A stretch of 64,000 nucleotides of DNA from Bacillus sp. RO1 (GCF_012524115.1 NZ_JAAZWB010000083.1:28318-92317); one strand, 5' to 3'. Shown: positions 8,912 to 18,432, counted from the first letter of the stretch. Notes: generated from the letters alone by a model not told the origin. A program made the numbers and translations.

Positions 8912-9083
8912 TCCAACAACCTCTCCTTCTCCAACTTAAATTCTTCACACCAAATAATCTTCTCTTTTTTAACCAAAAATCCTTCTAATAAAATTTACAC
9001 AAGTATGATTCCCTGATACTCTTAATGTAAACGTATTAAACTTCGTAACTGGAAGTAATTTACCCGATAAAGGAGTGGCTGAT

Positions 9084-10187
9084 TTGAAGGAACATCGTCT
9101 GCAACAACTGGTGGAATGGCTTAAACAGGAGGACTTATCCGGTTGTTTCTTAACGTCTACCCCGAATGTATTTTACATAAGCGGTTTTTACACGGATCCA
9201 CATGAAAGGCTATTGGGACTACTTGCTTTCCCAAACAGCGAGCCTGCGATCGTATGCCCGAATATGGAAGTCGAGCAGGTGAAAAATACCGGTTGGGCTT
9301 ACGGTATTGTGGGTTACAATGACACTGACGATCCTTGGCAAAAGGTCCAGGAGTATGTGAAACTACAAGGTTTAAACATGGAAAAGCTTGCAGTTGAGAA
9401 GGAACATATGACTGTGGGGCGTTTACATAAGTTAGAGGAGATTTTCCTAGGTGTAAAACTTGCCGCGGCAGAAGAGAAAATGTACCAGCTTCGTCTAGTA
9501 AAAGATGAAGAAGAGGTTTCCATCTTGAGAGAAGCAGCTAAACTCGCTGATTTCGGAGTGGAAGTTGGGGTCCATCATCTTAAAAAAGGTGTTACCGAGC
9601 AGGAGCTTGTTGCCATCATCGAGTATGAGCTAAAGAAAAAGGGTATCAGCCAAATGTCCTTTTCAACCATGGCGCTGACAGGGTTAAAAACCGCCGCTCC
9701 TCATGGAAAGCCAGGCTTGGATCAAGTGAAAGAAGGCGACCTTGTTTTATTCGACCTTGGTGTAGTTTTAAATGGATATTGCTCAGATATTACAAGAACT
9801 GTTGCCTTTGGTGATGTGAACGAACAGCAGCAGGAAATCTATGAAACTGTATTGAAAGCACAGCTTGCTGCCGTGGATATTTGTAAACCTGGAGTGGAGA
9901 TCGGGCAGATTGATCGTACAGCTCGTTCCATCATTACAGAAAGTGGATTTGGAGAATTTTTCACCCACCGCATAGGACACGGACTTGGAATTGAAGTACA
10001 CGAGTATCCATCCATGAATGAAACCAATTCAATGAAACTGCAGAAAGGGATGGCGTTTACGATTGAGCCGGGGATCTATAAACCAGGAGTCGGTGGGGTA
10101 CGAATCGAGGATGATATTTTAGTAACAGACAGCGGAATCGAACTGTTAACGAGCTATCCGAAAGACCTACAAATTATCAAGCCATAA
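9084..10187 (+). CDS. M24 family Xaa-Pro aminopeptidase/dipeptidase (YkvY-like)
   Basis: Cytoplasmic metallopeptidase of about 367 residues that releases residues before proline or cleaves Xaa-Pro dipeptides. An N-terminal creatinase-like domain (about 1-130, with YISGFYTDPHERLLG) precedes the pita-bread catalytic domain. Metal ligands are visible in FDLGVVLNGYCSDITRT (two Asp), HRIGHGLGIEVHE (His), TIEPGIY (Glu) and GVRIEDD (Glu). AAAGGAG at 9069-9074 touches a GTG at 9075, so I prefer the in-frame TTG at 9084, which has a 9-nt spacer. The N-terminal half most resembles B. subtilis YkvY (PapB) from memory. Confidence 0.92.
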   Translation: MKEHRLQQLVEWLKQEDLSGCFLTSTPNVFYISGFYTDPHERLLGLLAFPNSEPAIVCPNMEVEQVKNTGWAYGIVGYNDTDDPWQKVQEYVKLQGLNMEKLAVEKEHMTVGRLHKLEEIFLGVKLAAAEEKMYQLRLVKDEEEVSILREAAKLADFGVEVGVHHLKKGVTEQELVAIIEYELKKKGISQMSFSTMALTGLKTAAPHGKPGLDQVKEGDLVLFDLGVVLNGYCSDITRTVAFGDVNEQQQEIYETVLKAQLAAVDICKPGVEIGQIDRTARSIITESGFGEFFTHRIGHGLGIEVHEYPSMNETNSMKLQKGMAFTIEPGIYKPGVGGVRIEDDILVTDSGIELLTSYPKDLQIIKP

Positions 10188-10191
10188 TAAG

Positions 10192-10227
10192 AAAACAGGT
10201 ACCCTATAATAAAAGGGTACCTGTTTT
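10192..10227. terminator. bidirectional terminator between the M24 peptidase and ald
   Basis: AAAACAGGTACCCT and AGGGTACCTGTTTTT form a 14-bp stem with an 8-nt loop between convergent genes. Confidence 0.85.
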
Positions 10228-10235
10228 TATAATCA

Positions 10236-11357
10236 TTAATTTTTCACTAACAAGTTGCTTGCACTCTCATATGCCAAGCCGTGAGACTCTGCCACTGCCG
10301 CATATGTTACATATCCGTCAAGCGTGTTGATACCTTTTAGTAACGCTTCATTATCTAAGCATGCCTGTTTGTAGCCTTTGTTTGCAATTTGCACCGCATA
10401 AGGAACCGTTACATTCGTCAATGCGATAGTGGATGTACGCGGAACTGCACCTGGCATGTTCGCAACTGCATAATGAACGACTTCATGCTTCACATATGTT
10501 GGGTCATCATGCGTGGTGATGCGATCTGTCGTTTCAAAAATTCCGCCCTGGTCGATAGCGATATCCACCACAACAGAACCTGCACCCATGGATTGAATCA
10601 TTTCCTCTGTTACAAGCTTAGGCGCTTTAGCACCTGGAATAAGTACCGCACCAATGACAAGATCTGATTCTTTTACTGCGATTTCAAGGTTTAACGGGTT
10701 ACTCATAAGCGTTTGGATGTCTTTTCCGAAAATATCATCCAACTGACGAAGACGATCTGGGTTTAAGTCAAGGATTGTCACATCCGCACCAAGTCCGATT
10801 GCCATCTTCGCAGCATTCGTACCAGCGACACCTCCACCGATGATCGTTACCTTCCCGCGGCGGACACCAGGAACACCACCTAGTAGGATACCTTTGCCAC
10901 CTTTGATTTTTTCAAGGAATTGAGCACCAATTTGTGTAGCCATACGACCAGCTACTTCACTCATTGGTGTTAATAATGGCAGGGAGCCGTTTGGAAGTTG
11001 AACGGTTTCATAAGCAATCCCCACTACTTTGTTGTCAATGAGTGCTTTTGTCAGCTCAGGTTCTGGAGCAAGGTGAAGATAAGTGAATAGGATTAACCCC
11101 TCACGGAAATAGCTGTATTCAGAAGGAAGTGGCTCTTTAACCTTCATTACCATGTCCATGGACCATGCTTCTTCTGCTGTTTCCACCATTTTTGCACCAG
11201 CTTGTACATACTGCTCATCCGTAAAGCCAGATCCGATTCCAGCTTCTTTTTCTATGTATACTTCATGTCCGAAGCCAACAAGGTTCACTACCCCTGCAGG
11301 TGTCATCGCAACACGGTTTTCGTTGTTTTTTATCTCTCTAGGTACTCCAATTCTCAT
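10236..11357 (-). CDS. ald: alanine dehydrogenase
   Basis: NAD-dependent L-alanine dehydrogenase (alanine to pyruvate and ammonia), 373 residues, the usual length. Substrate-binding Arg ([12 protein letters not shown]), Lys ([11 protein letters not shown]) and catalytic His ([10 protein letters not shown]) positions are present, and the NAD-binding glycine motif [13 protein letters not shown] lies near residue 173. In bacilli it supports growth on alanine and normal sporulation. The AAGGAGG ribosome-binding site is excellent. A candidate cre site lies about 100 bp upstream, suggesting CcpA control, which is inference. Confidence 0.97.
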   Translation of the reverse strand: MRIGVPREIKNNENRVAMTPAGVVNLVGFGHEVYIEKEAGIGSGFTDEQYVQAGAKMVETAEEAWSMDMVMKVKEPLPSEYSYFREGLILFTYLHLAPEPELTKALIDNKVVGIAYETVQLPNGSLPLLTPMSEVAGRMATQIGAQFLEKIKGGKGILLGGVPGVRRGKVTIIGGGVAGTNAAKMAIGLGADVTILDLNPDRLRQLDDIFGKDIQTLMSNPLNLEIAVKESDLVIGAVLIPGAKAPKLVTEEMIQSMGAGSVVVDIAIDQGGIFETTDRITTHDDPTYVKHEVVHYAVANMPGAVPRTSTIALTNVTVPYAVQIANKGYKQACLDNEALLKGINTLDGYVTYAAVAESHGLAYESASNLLVKN

Positions 11358-11452
11358 GGATCAAATACCTCCTTCATCATAATCACAAAGCGTTAAGACG
11401 TAACTAATATAACATTAAACTAGAAAATGTAAAACAGTTTTTTACGCATTTT

Positions 11453-11466
11453 TGTAAGCGCTTTAA
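11453..11466. promoter_or_regulatory. candidate CcpA cre site upstream of ald
   Basis: TGTAAGCGCTTTAA matches the cre consensus TGWAANCGNTNWCA at all defined positions but one, and contains the palindromic core AAGCGCTT. It lies 96 bp before the ald start codon. Confidence 0.5.
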
Positions 11467-11518
11467 AACAGGCGGAATTATCAATATTATCAAAATTTAG
11501 AGACTAAAATCTCTTAGA

Positions 11519-12283
11519 TTATCGGAAACGATTGATTACTTCTACTCCACCAGTTACTTCTAACACGGCTCCTGTAATCATGTCGGAGTTTTCTTCACAT
11601 AAAAAATCTATGGCTCTGGCAATATCTTCACCAGTTCCAGAACGGCCGACTGGGGTATCCTTGGAGTCTTCCAACCCTCTCGCTTGCTCAATTGTCGCTT
11701 CTTTCATCTCCCCCACAATATTACCTGGGCAGATCATATTGGCCGTGATGCCATGCTCTGCTTCTTCAATTGCAATAGATTTTGTCAGTGATACAAGGCC
11801 TGCCTTCGCTGCTGCAAAAGCAGAACGATAGATCCACCCTGGGGAAGATTCAGCACCCTGAAAACCGTATGTGATGATGCGCCCAAAACGCTGGTCTCTC
11901 ATGAGGGGGATAGTTTTACGGAAAAGATGGAAAACGGCACTAAGATTGCCTTCTATCATTTCATACCACTCCTCATCCGAGTAATCAGCCAATTTTTTAC
12001 GTTCAAAAATATAAGGTCCTGCGTTATTGATTAAATAATCAATTCTTCCGAAGCGTTCGTATACTTCGTCTATGAATTGCTGCATCTGTTCTTTTTTCGT
12101 TACGTCCCCTTGAAAAAAATGCAGTCTGTTTTCTCCGATGTGGCTCCATTCCTGTTTAAGCTTTTCAATAGCTTCTGTGTCATTTCTATAATTTATTGAA
12201 ACAGAACATCCTTTTTTCAACAGCTGTTCCGTCACTTTTTTTCCAAGTCCTTTGGAACCAGCTGTTATTACGGCATGTCTCAA
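11519..12283 (-). CDS. ytkK: SDR-family oxidoreductase YtkK
   Basis: Short-chain dehydrogenase/reductase-fold protein of 254 residues. The cofactor loop ITAGSKGLGKKV lies at the N-terminus, NNAG near residue 85, and the active-site helix reads SAFAAAKAG, so Phe stands where the catalytic Tyr of YxxxK is normally found. Thus it may not be a classical SDR oxidoreductase; a lost or altered activity is possible. The TTG at 12283 is chosen because AAGGGGG precedes it by 8 nt; the longer open frame runs through the promoter region of the divergent permease gene. Substrate unknown. Confidence 0.85.
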   Translation of the reverse strand: MRHAVITAGSKGLGKKVTEQLLKKGCSVSINYRNDTEAIEKLKQEWSHIGENRLHFFQGDVTKKEQMQQFIDEVYERFGRIDYLINNAGPYIFERKKLADYSDEEWYEMIEGNLSAVFHLFRKTIPLMRDQRFGRIITYGFQGAESSPGWIYRSAFAAAKAGLVSLTKSIAIEEAEHGITANMICPGNIVGEMKEATIEQARGLEDSKDTPVGRSGTGEDIARAIDFLCEENSDMITGAVLEVTGGVEVINRFR

Positions 12284-12415
12284 ACTGGATTCCCCCTTAA
12301 TAGAATTGCTTACCTCTATATTTTCTTGTAAATTCATTAAATTTACAACATATAACCCGTTAAGATACGATAAAATGATTGTTAGGTACACGAAAGAAAG
12401 GAGTATGACCTTCTC

Positions 12416-13720
12416 ATGTCTAAAGCACAAACTGTGGCACTTCCTCCTCAAAGCCGAATAGAGCGTTTCGGTTTAGAAGCCGTTCCACAAGAATTAAGAC
12501 AAACACGTTGGTATGAATATTTAATTATACAGGTTGCATTTTCGGTCAATGCGGGGAATTTCCTTGTCCCGGCACTCGCTGTAATTCAAGGGGGCCTCAG
12601 CTTTTATGCAGCCTTTATCTCCACTATATTTGGCGCAACACTTGCCTTTTTATTTGTTTCCTATTTATCATTGCCTGGTGCCGAGCGGGGGATTCCTTCT
12701 CAATTTGCCATACGGTCCATCATCGGCATAAAGGGATCAAGGTATATTTCCTCCCCCATTCGCACCCTAACGTCCCTCTACTGGTTCTCTGTACAGACCA
12801 TAGGTGGTACGTTGGTGATACAGTTCATTCTTGAGAGGGCCTTTCAGTTTTCATTACCATTTTACATAATTGCTATGTTCTTAGCCTTCATCATGAGCGG
12901 CCTTGCACTTGTAGGATTTGATGCTGTAAAAAGGGCAACCAAATACTTTATGCCATGGCTGATTCTCGGGCAGCTTGTGATGCTATATCTTTTGCTTACT
13001 AATGGAATGAGTGTGGGATCTTCTGCAAAAGTGGATGGCGGCTGGAACCTTCCGACCATGGGCTTTTTTGCAAGTCTTGCTTTTGTTCAATATGTATCTG
13101 GTGTGTCCTCTTCAGCAGATGTGACGAGGTACGCCATTACTTCCAGACAGGGATTCTGGGGGCTATTTACTGGAAATGCCCTAGGCTTTATTCTTACTGC
13201 TTTTTTTGGAGCTTACACAGCTAGTCTGACAGGAAACCTGAATCCGTTTATTGCAACCAGCGAAATGACCAACTCTGGCCTATTAACCGCAATCATTTTA
13301 GGTGCGGCCATATTATCGATGGTTTCCATTAACTTAAGCAATGCCTACACAGGAGGATTCAGTTTATTGAATTCTTTACCCCAGCTTGGAAGATTAAAAA
13401 GTAGCTTACTTTTTGGTACTACGGGAATACTTTTATCCCTGTCACCTGCATTGGTGGAAGAAGCAGAGAAATATATATCTTTAATTGGAGCATTCGTCAT
13501 CCCGTTATCCGCTGTCATTATCACTGATTTTCTTTTTATTAAGAGACAGCAAATTAACATTAGTGAGGGATTACCCTCCTACAACAAATTCGCTTTTATT
13601 TGTATTGGAATTGGGATAGGCGTTTATTTACTATTGCCTGAAAGCTTATCTCCTGGATTCTTGGCTTTCCTTTTCACAGGGGTAATTTATTTCTTCGTTA
13701 AAAAAATCTCACAAAAATAG
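12416..13720 (+). CDS. NCS1-family nucleobase permease
   Basis: Integral membrane transporter of 434 residues with about twelve hydrophobic segments. The N-terminus carries the NCS1 pattern RFGLEAVPQELRQTRWYEYLIIQ followed by NAGNFLVPALAV; this family couples purine, pyrimidine or related uptake to H+ or Na+. Sequence alone does not settle the substrate; cytosine permease-like proteins are closest from memory. The ATG at 12416 has an AAAGGAG site with a long 12-nt spacer; the ATG closer to that site is in another frame and soon stops. Confidence 0.87.
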   Translation: MSKAQTVALPPQSRIERFGLEAVPQELRQTRWYEYLIIQVAFSVNAGNFLVPALAVIQGGLSFYAAFISTIFGATLAFLFVSYLSLPGAERGIPSQFAIRSIIGIKGSRYISSPIRTLTSLYWFSVQTIGGTLVIQFILERAFQFSLPFYIIAMFLAFIMSGLALVGFDAVKRATKYFMPWLILGQLVMLYLLLTNGMSVGSSAKVDGGWNLPTMGFFASLAFVQYVSGVSSSADVTRYAITSRQGFWGLFTGNALGFILTAFFGAYTASLTGNLNPFIATSEMTNSGLLTAIILGAAILSMVSINLSNAYTGGFSLLNSLPQLGRLKSSLLFGTTGILLSLSPALVEEAEKYISLIGAFVIPLSAVIITDFLFIKRQQINISEGLPSYNKFAFICIGIGIGVYLLLPESLSPGFLAFLFTGVIYFFVKKISQK

Positions 13721-13747
13721 GTGCCTGATGACGGCACCTGTTTTTTT
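13719..13747 (+). terminator. terminator of the NCS1 permease gene
   Basis: AGGTGCC tgatgac GGCACCT stem followed by seven T residues. It abuts the stop codon of the converging small gene. Confidence 0.85.
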
Positions 13748-13910
13748 ATTCTTGGGAAGTGTGTTCGCTTTCTCCTTCTACCGGTTGATATGCGTTTGAG
13801 CTGTATTGCTGTCCGACTACCCCGCTTGAGTAAGCATCCGTAATTTGATTGTGAACCTCATTTACTGCATTATCATCATAAGAGAAAACTTCTTTTGGAT
13901 CTTTTTTCAT
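13746..13910 (-). CDS. small hydrophilic protein of unknown function
   Basis: Acidic protein of 54 residues (MKKDPKEVFSYDDNAVNEV at the start) without membrane segments or cysteines. The central VNEVHNQITDAYSSGVV resembles small Bacillus proteins I associate with DUF4025, but I cannot confirm this. The ATG at 13910 is chosen because AAAGGTGG precedes it by 8 nt; the frame continues upstream to a GTG with no site. Divergent from the next small gene. Confidence 0.65.
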   Translation of the reverse strand: MKKDPKEVFSYDDNAVNEVHNQITDAYSSGVVGQQYSSNAYQPVEGESEHTSQE

Positions 13911-14062
13911 AATGGTTTCCACCTTTCGACTAAGTATCCCTTCTAGTTTGCATCGAGTGCCAGACATTTAAAGGTGGAAAAAATTACAGAGTGAATGGAT
14001 AGAATGTTCTTGTTAGTTATTATACAATGAGTAAAAATGGGGAGAAAAGGAAGGAAGTAGCG

Positions 14063-14377
14063 ATGTTTTCTTTTATAAAGGATCCAAGGCTTGGAATATC
14101 TTTGCCACAGTTGGATTTAGAATGGACTCAATATAACAAAGAAACACAGCAGGAAATCTTATTAAAGTGGGAAAAGATACGGGGGAGCATACCGGACCGG
14201 ATCAAAGAGTTAGAAGAAGAAATTAATTACAAGCAGGCTCAATTGAACGATGAAGGGGATTTTGAGCGCTCTTGCGAATTGAATTCGGAAATTGCAGGTC
14301 ATGCTAGTGTTATTAATGATTTGTGGCTGTGGTATCGAATGAATCAGTATGTATCATCATCTAAAATACACTCATAA
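14063..14377 (+). CDS. small helical protein of unknown function
   Basis: Protein of 104 residues, predicted mostly alpha-helical (about 40-95: DRIKELEEEINYKQAQLNDE, then SEIAGHASVINDLWLWYRMN). No signal peptide, cysteine or known motif. The ATG at 14063 has AAGGAAG six nt upstream; the longer frame from 14027 starts with no site. A strong terminator follows immediately. I do not recognise it. Confidence 0.68.
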   Translation: MFSFIKDPRLGISLPQLDLEWTQYNKETQQEILLKWEKIRGSIPDRIKELEEEINYKQAQLNDEGDFERSCELNSEIAGHASVINDLWLWYRMNQYVSSSKIHS

Positions 14378-14412
14378 AAGACGAATATCTGGTATGGATA
14401 TTCGTCTTTTTC
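14377..14412 (+). terminator. terminator of the small helical protein gene
   Basis: AAAGACGAATATC and GATATTCGTCTT form a 12-bp stem with a 7-nt loop, then TTTT. Confidence 0.85.
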
Positions 14413-14421
14413 TTGGACGAC

Positions 14422-14609
14422 GCAGTTGCTCTCCGCAAAAGACTTCGCTTATCCAGAGGGCGACCTTGAGACTCCTCACAACGCTTCAGGGGTCTCAACA
14501 ATGTCGCTACTCCCCTGCAGGACAAGGAATGCTTCGGCAGCGATACTTCGCACGAAGAAAATGCGTAGCATTTTCGAGGAGTCTTCGTCTTTTTCTCCAA
14601 GCAATTGCT
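14422..14609 (+). repeat. dispersed palindromic element copy 2 (long form)
   Basis: Ends are GCAGTTGCT and AGCAATTGC (imperfect inverted repeat). Shared blocks GAGACTCCTC, GGGGTCTCAA and the long-form insert (ggacaaggaatgcttcgg ... gcattttcgagg) are present. It fills the convergent gap before the EcsC-family gene. Confidence 0.82.
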
Positions 14610-14626
14610 ATATTATCCATATTACA

Positions 14627-15487
14627 TTAAAACATCTCACATTCTGATTCGTCTAGTTCTCCGTTTTCTACTAGGTGTCTCATCATGTAGTAGTAATGGG
14701 AGAATTCTGAGACTTCTTTGGTCCAGTAATAGTTTGTTCCTGCTGCGGTTATCATACCGAGGAGCGGAACATTGTTTACTTTTTTGCGTCCAATTATTGC
14801 AACAAATAATAATTTAATTAGGTGCATTAAAGGTTGTTGGAGCCATCCAGTCGGGTGATCTTTATCTGTTAACACGTCAAAATAATGATCAACATCCTGT
14901 CCAAGTTCACTTTTCAATGTTTCCCAACGCTCATGCTGATATTTTTTAGGAATGGTCGCACCATAGAATAATTGTAATGACTTTACCATTTCAACAGGCG
15001 TACTTGCTCTATAGCCGTAAGACATCGCAATAAGCTGTGTGGTACGAATATTTAGTGCTGCAAAAGCTGGGATGTCAATGGCAAGGGTGGACAGTTTTGC
15101 CGTTCCTGTCATTCCACCTTGAATCACCGAATAAAGCTTTTGCTTGGCAATCTGCTGCTCTGCGATAAATGCTTTTTGTGATAAAGGCAGTTCCCGAATA
15201 TCTTCAATCCTTTTAATGTCTTCTCTATAGCTTCGGGCCATATTAACAATCCGTTCTTCTGCTTGCTGTTGGAAGGAAGACTGCTGAATGATGCCGTGTA
15301 AATGAAATAACCATGTGTCGATTTGGGCAAAAAATAACTGCTTTTTATCGTCTGACAGTAGATCAAAGGCCTTGTCCACCCAATGATCCATTGTATCTGA
15401 AAATTGGGATGGTTCGTATGTATATAGTTTTTCTTCCCATTGTGAAAGTTTATATTTCCATTGTTCTTCCTGACTTCTATTGGACAC
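14627..15487 (-). CDS. EcsC-family protein
   Basis: Protein of 286 residues of the EcsC family, named after the third gene of the B. subtilis ecs operon. The central part is hydrophobic and Gly/Ala-rich (VIQGGMTGTAKLSTLAIDIPAF), followed by LYGATIPKKY-like and LIKLLFVAIIGRKKVNNVPLLG segments, and the C-terminus reads YYWTKEVSEFSHYYYM. This suggests peripheral or integral membrane association; the function of the family is unknown. I chose the GTG at 15487 because AGGGG lies 7 nt upstream; an upstream in-frame GTG overlaps that site. Confidence 0.83.
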   Translation of the reverse strand: MSNRSQEEQWKYKLSQWEEKLYTYEPSQFSDTMDHWVDKAFDLLSDDKKQLFFAQIDTWLFHLHGIIQQSSFQQQAEERIVNMARSYREDIKRIEDIRELPLSQKAFIAEQQIAKQKLYSVIQGGMTGTAKLSTLAIDIPAFAALNIRTTQLIAMSYGYRASTPVEMVKSLQLFYGATIPKKYQHERWETLKSELGQDVDHYFDVLTDKDHPTGWLQQPLMHLIKLLFVAIIGRKKVNNVPLLGMITAAGTNYYWTKEVSEFSHYYYMMRHLVENGELDESECEMF

Positions 15488-15549
15488 AGTTCTTCCCCTC
15501 ACTTTTCCAACTGCTAGTTTTCTCCATTATACCATAGTAATTCTGTACA

Positions 15550-15593
15550 AAAAAACAGTCCCCGATCTGATGAATGAAACCGATCGGGGACTG
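15550..15593 (-). terminator. terminator of ackA
   Basis: CAGTCCCCGATC and GATCGGGGACTG form a perfect 12-bp stem; on the minus strand a T run follows. Confidence 0.9.
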
Positions 15594-15597
15594 AATA

Positions 15598-16785
15598 TTA
15601 TAATGCTATTTTCATTACATCTCTAGCAATCATTACTTCTTCATTCGTAGGAATAACGATGACTTTAACTGGAGAGTGCGGGTAGTTAATAAATGCTTCT
15701 TTACCACGAACCTTGTTCAATGCTGGATCCCAGTAAACACCCATGAACTCAAGTCCTTGAAGAACTCTTGCACGGATTACATCACTGTTCTCACCAATTC
15801 CTGCAGTAAAGATGATCGCGTCCACTCCGTACATTCTCGCAGCATAAGAACCAATATATTTATGAATACGACCTGCGAATACTTCTAATGCAAGTTCTGC
15901 ACGCTCATTACCTTCTGTAGCAGCAGATTCAATATCACGAAGATCACTGGAGAATCCAGAAACCCCAAGGATACCACTGCGTTTGTTCAATACTTCTAAT
16001 ACTTCGTCGGCTGTTTTGCCTGTTTTCTCCATGATGAATGGAATTAAAGCAGGGTCAATATTACCAGAGCGAGTTCCCATTGCTACACCTGCAAGCGGTG
16101 TGAAGCCCATGGAAGTATCGATGGATTTTCCGCCTTCGATTGCCGCAATACTTGCACCGTTCCCAAGGTGACAAGAAATCAGGCGAAGTTGCTCAACCGG
16201 TCTGCCAAGTAATTCTGCAGCACGCTCGGAAACATATTTATGAGAAGTACCATGGAAACCATATTTACGAATGCCATAGTCTTCATAGTACTCGTAAGGC
16301 AAGCTGTAAAGGAAAGATTTTTCCGGCATGGATTGATGGAATGCTGTATCAAAAACAGCCACTGCCGGTACATTCGGGAGGATCTCCTTGAATGCTTTAA
16401 TTCCTACGACGTTTGCCGGGTTATGAAGTGGTGCAAGCTCTGATAGTTGTTCTAATTGACTTAACACTTCATCAGTAATTAGGACGGAATCATTGAATTT
16501 TTCCCCGCCATGTACGACACGGTGGCCAATTCCTGTAATTTCATCGAAGCTTTGGATGATGTCAAGATCGATTAGTTTTTTCAATAAGATTTTTACAGCT
16601 ACCCCGTGTTCTGGAATGTCTGTGATTTCTGTTACTTTTTCGCCGTTCACAGAGATAGTGAAAACAGCATCGTTTAAGCCGATACGTTCCACTAGCCCTT
16701 TTGTAATAACATTTTCACTAGGCATTTCAAACAATTGAAATTTAAGAGAAGAGCTTCCTGCATTAATTGCAATAACTTTTGACAT
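15598..16785 (-). CDS. ackA: acetate kinase
   Basis: Acetate kinase (acetyl phosphate + ADP to acetate + ATP), 395 residues, standard length. ASKHA-fold motifs are clear: [10 protein letters not shown] at the N-terminus, GHRVVHGG near 90, [10 protein letters not shown] near 175, [11 protein letters not shown] near 206 and [10 protein letters not shown] near 280. In B. subtilis it is activated by CcpA during overflow metabolism; the matching cre-like site here lies upstream of the probable -10 (TATAAT on the minus strand near 16876-16881), the position expected for activation. Confidence 0.97.
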   Translation of the reverse strand: MSKVIAINAGSSSLKFQLFEMPSENVITKGLVERIGLNDAVFTISVNGEKVTEITDIPEHGVAVKILLKKLIDLDIIQSFDEITGIGHRVVHGGEKFNDSVLITDEVLSQLEQLSELAPLHNPANVVGIKAFKEILPNVPAVAVFDTAFHQSMPEKSFLYSLPYEYYEDYGIRKYGFHGTSHKYVSERAAELLGRPVEQLRLISCHLGNGASIAAIEGGKSIDTSMGFTPLAGVAMGTRSGNIDPALIPFIMEKTGKTADEVLEVLNKRSGILGVSGFSSDLRDIESAATEGNERAELALEVFAGRIHKYIGSYAARMYGVDAIIFTAGIGENSDVIRARVLQGLEFMGVYWDPALNKVRGKEAFINYPHSPVKVIVIPTNEEVMIARDVMKIAL

Positions 16786-16937
16786 GACGATACGTACAAC
16801 TCCTTTTATATGGTCACACTTGGATGGATAATTAAATGATTTTTTACACTCTACCTATCTTGTGCAAAGTTCCGATATTATATATACCTTTTTCATTTAA
16901 ACACCGTGATACTGCATTTGCAAGAGGCTTCCCTATA

Positions 16938-16951
16938 TGGTAACGCTTACC
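16938..16951. promoter_or_regulatory. candidate CcpA cre site upstream of ackA
   Basis: On the minus strand GGTAAGCGTTACCA, a near-perfect palindrome differing from the cre consensus at two defined positions. It lies about 60 bp upstream of the candidate -10, matching an activator position. The 430-bp gap 16786-17215 holds this, the ackA promoter and repeat copy 3. Confidence 0.5.
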
Positions 16952-17013
16952 TTATATATTCGTTATTTTCTGAAGAATAGCATAGTTTTTTTAGACTGTT
17001 AAATCTACACTTA

Positions 17014-17201
17014 CGGTTGATCTTTGTTGCAGGAGCTTCGCTTTTTGCGGGCGGCGGGGAAGCCTCCTCGGGCTGCGCCCTGTGGGGTCTTCCCTGTCCC
17101 TTCCTCCCGCAGGACAAGGAAGGCTTCGGCAGCGATTCATAGCACGAAGAAAATGCGATAGCATTTTCGAGGAGTCTCCGCTCCTTCCACTACGATCAAC
17201 T
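17014..17201 (+). repeat. dispersed palindromic element copy 3 (long form)
   Basis: Ends GGTTGATC and GATCAACT. The insert hairpin GAAAATGC gata GCATTTTC is perfect here. The element starts 15 bp downstream of the ytxK stop codon and could form the 3' end of its transcript. Confidence 0.85.
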
Positions 17202-17215
17202 AGGTTATCGTATTA

Positions 17216-18211
17216 TTACTTATTCTTTTTTTGATCAGAAAACCAGTGGTTGATTTGGCTCATGATTTTCTCCATTGCCTGCATGTTGGAGAAACTTGGC
17301 AGGTTTACTAATAAAGCTTCTTTAGGAGGTTCAATGCCTATTCCTTTTTTCTGTAGAACAAGGATGCTTTTTGCATGATTTTTATTTTGGAACATGGTTT
17401 CCGGAAGTTGAAGCATTCCTTGAATATACGCTTCATCTTTTATTAGAGCGTTGACTTTTTTGGCTTCCTCTTCTTCAAACATGGAGTTAGGAACCAAGAA
17501 TAGCAGGTGGCCACCTGGTTTTGTGTAACGCAAGCCTTGTTCGATAAACAGATAATGTGCATAGGAATGGCCTTCTTCTGCTTTTAGTTTGAAGTTGGCA
17601 GCATTGTTATCATCAGGATAATAGCCAACCGGAAGATCACTCACTACCACATCAACTGGTTCTACAAAGAGGTTGCTTAAGCCATCTTGGTTAAATAAAC
17701 TGATTGCCTGTTCTTGCAGGTTGGCGTTGTTATAGGCAAGCTTCACTAACAGGTCGTCCACATCCACTCCAAACGCCTCTAGCTTTTTGTTCGGCTGATG
17801 GTTAAGGACAGCTGTAAGAAGGTTTCCTGTACCGATGGCAGGGTCCAACATGGTCAGCTGTTGCAGATGTGAGGTGTATTTGCCGACGAGGTATCCCATG
17901 AACATGGCGATCGCATCTGGAGTCATTTGGTGGTTCGCTTGAACGGCATCTTTCATTCCTTTAAGGATTGCTAGTTGGAAACCTTTTCTGATTTCTTCTT
18001 TTTGAAGGGAAGCGATGTTTTGTTTGCTGTATTCTTTTTCAAGTCTGCGTTTTGTCACTTCTGATACTTCTTCTTGGATGACTGCTCCGTGGAAGAGGTT
18101 TTCTGCGGTTTCTGCTAGTGCTTCTAGGTATGTACAGTCTAGTTCTTCTTGTAGGATTTGTGCGGTTGTATCGAATAAAGTAAATGTATTTTCTAGTTTT
18201 GTAATGGACAT
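17216..18211 (-). CDS. ytxK: class I SAM-dependent methyltransferase-like protein YtxK
   Basis: Protein of 331 residues related to N6-adenine DNA methylases. The SAM-binding motif LDPAIGTGNLLTA lies near residue 137 and an acidic strand GVDVDDLLVKLA follows. The catalytic (N/D)PP(Y/F) position reads SDLPVGYYP, so the second Pro is not where expected; target and activity are uncertain. The helical N-terminus (about 1-100) is typical of YtxK. The ATG at 18211 has AAGGAGTGG upstream; the open frame extends further but enters repeat copy 4. It is downstream of tpx and upstream of ackA, as in B. subtilis. Confidence 0.9.
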   Translation of the reverse strand: MSITKLENTFTLFDTTAQILQEELDCTYLEALAETAENLFHGAVIQEEVSEVTKRRLEKEYSKQNIASLQKEEIRKGFQLAILKGMKDAVQANHQMTPDAIAMFMGYLVGKYTSHLQQLTMLDPAIGTGNLLTAVLNHQPNKKLEAFGVDVDDLLVKLAYNNANLQEQAISLFNQDGLSNLFVEPVDVVVSDLPVGYYPDDNNAANFKLKAEEGHSYAHYLFIEQGLRYTKPGGHLLFLVPNSMFEEEEAKKVNALIKDEAYIQGMLQLPETMFQNKNHAKSILVLQKKGIGIEPPKEALLVNLPSFSNMQAMEKIMSQINHWFSDQKKNK

Positions 18212-18245
18212 TGTGCCACTCCTTTTCTTGTAACTTGCGTTTACT

Positions 18246-18432
18246 CTGTTGATTTCCGTTCCAGGTGTTCGCTTATCCTTTGGGCGGAGCTTGAGCATCC
18301 TCGGCTTCGCTGCGGGGTCTCAACCTACCGCTATCTCCCCCAGGACAAGGAAGGCTTCGGGAGCGACTCATCTCACGAAGAAAATGCGTTAGAGTTTTCG
18401 AGGAGTCTCACACCTTGCACTCCAATCAACAG
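18246..18432 (+). repeat. dispersed palindromic element copy 4 (long form)
   Basis: Ends CTGTTGATT and AATCAACAG. Contains the long insert with its hairpin degraded (gaaaatgcgttagagttttc). Lies between tpx and ytxK, 34 bp from the ytxK start, so it may lie within the ytxK leader. Confidence 0.85.

Noticed and set aside
14361..14600. 79-residue minus-strand open frame
   Set aside because: It is entirely within a terminator and repeat copy 2.
18212..18298. N-terminal extension of ytxK
   Set aside because: It reads into repeat copy 4; AAGGAGTGG before 18211 fixes the start.
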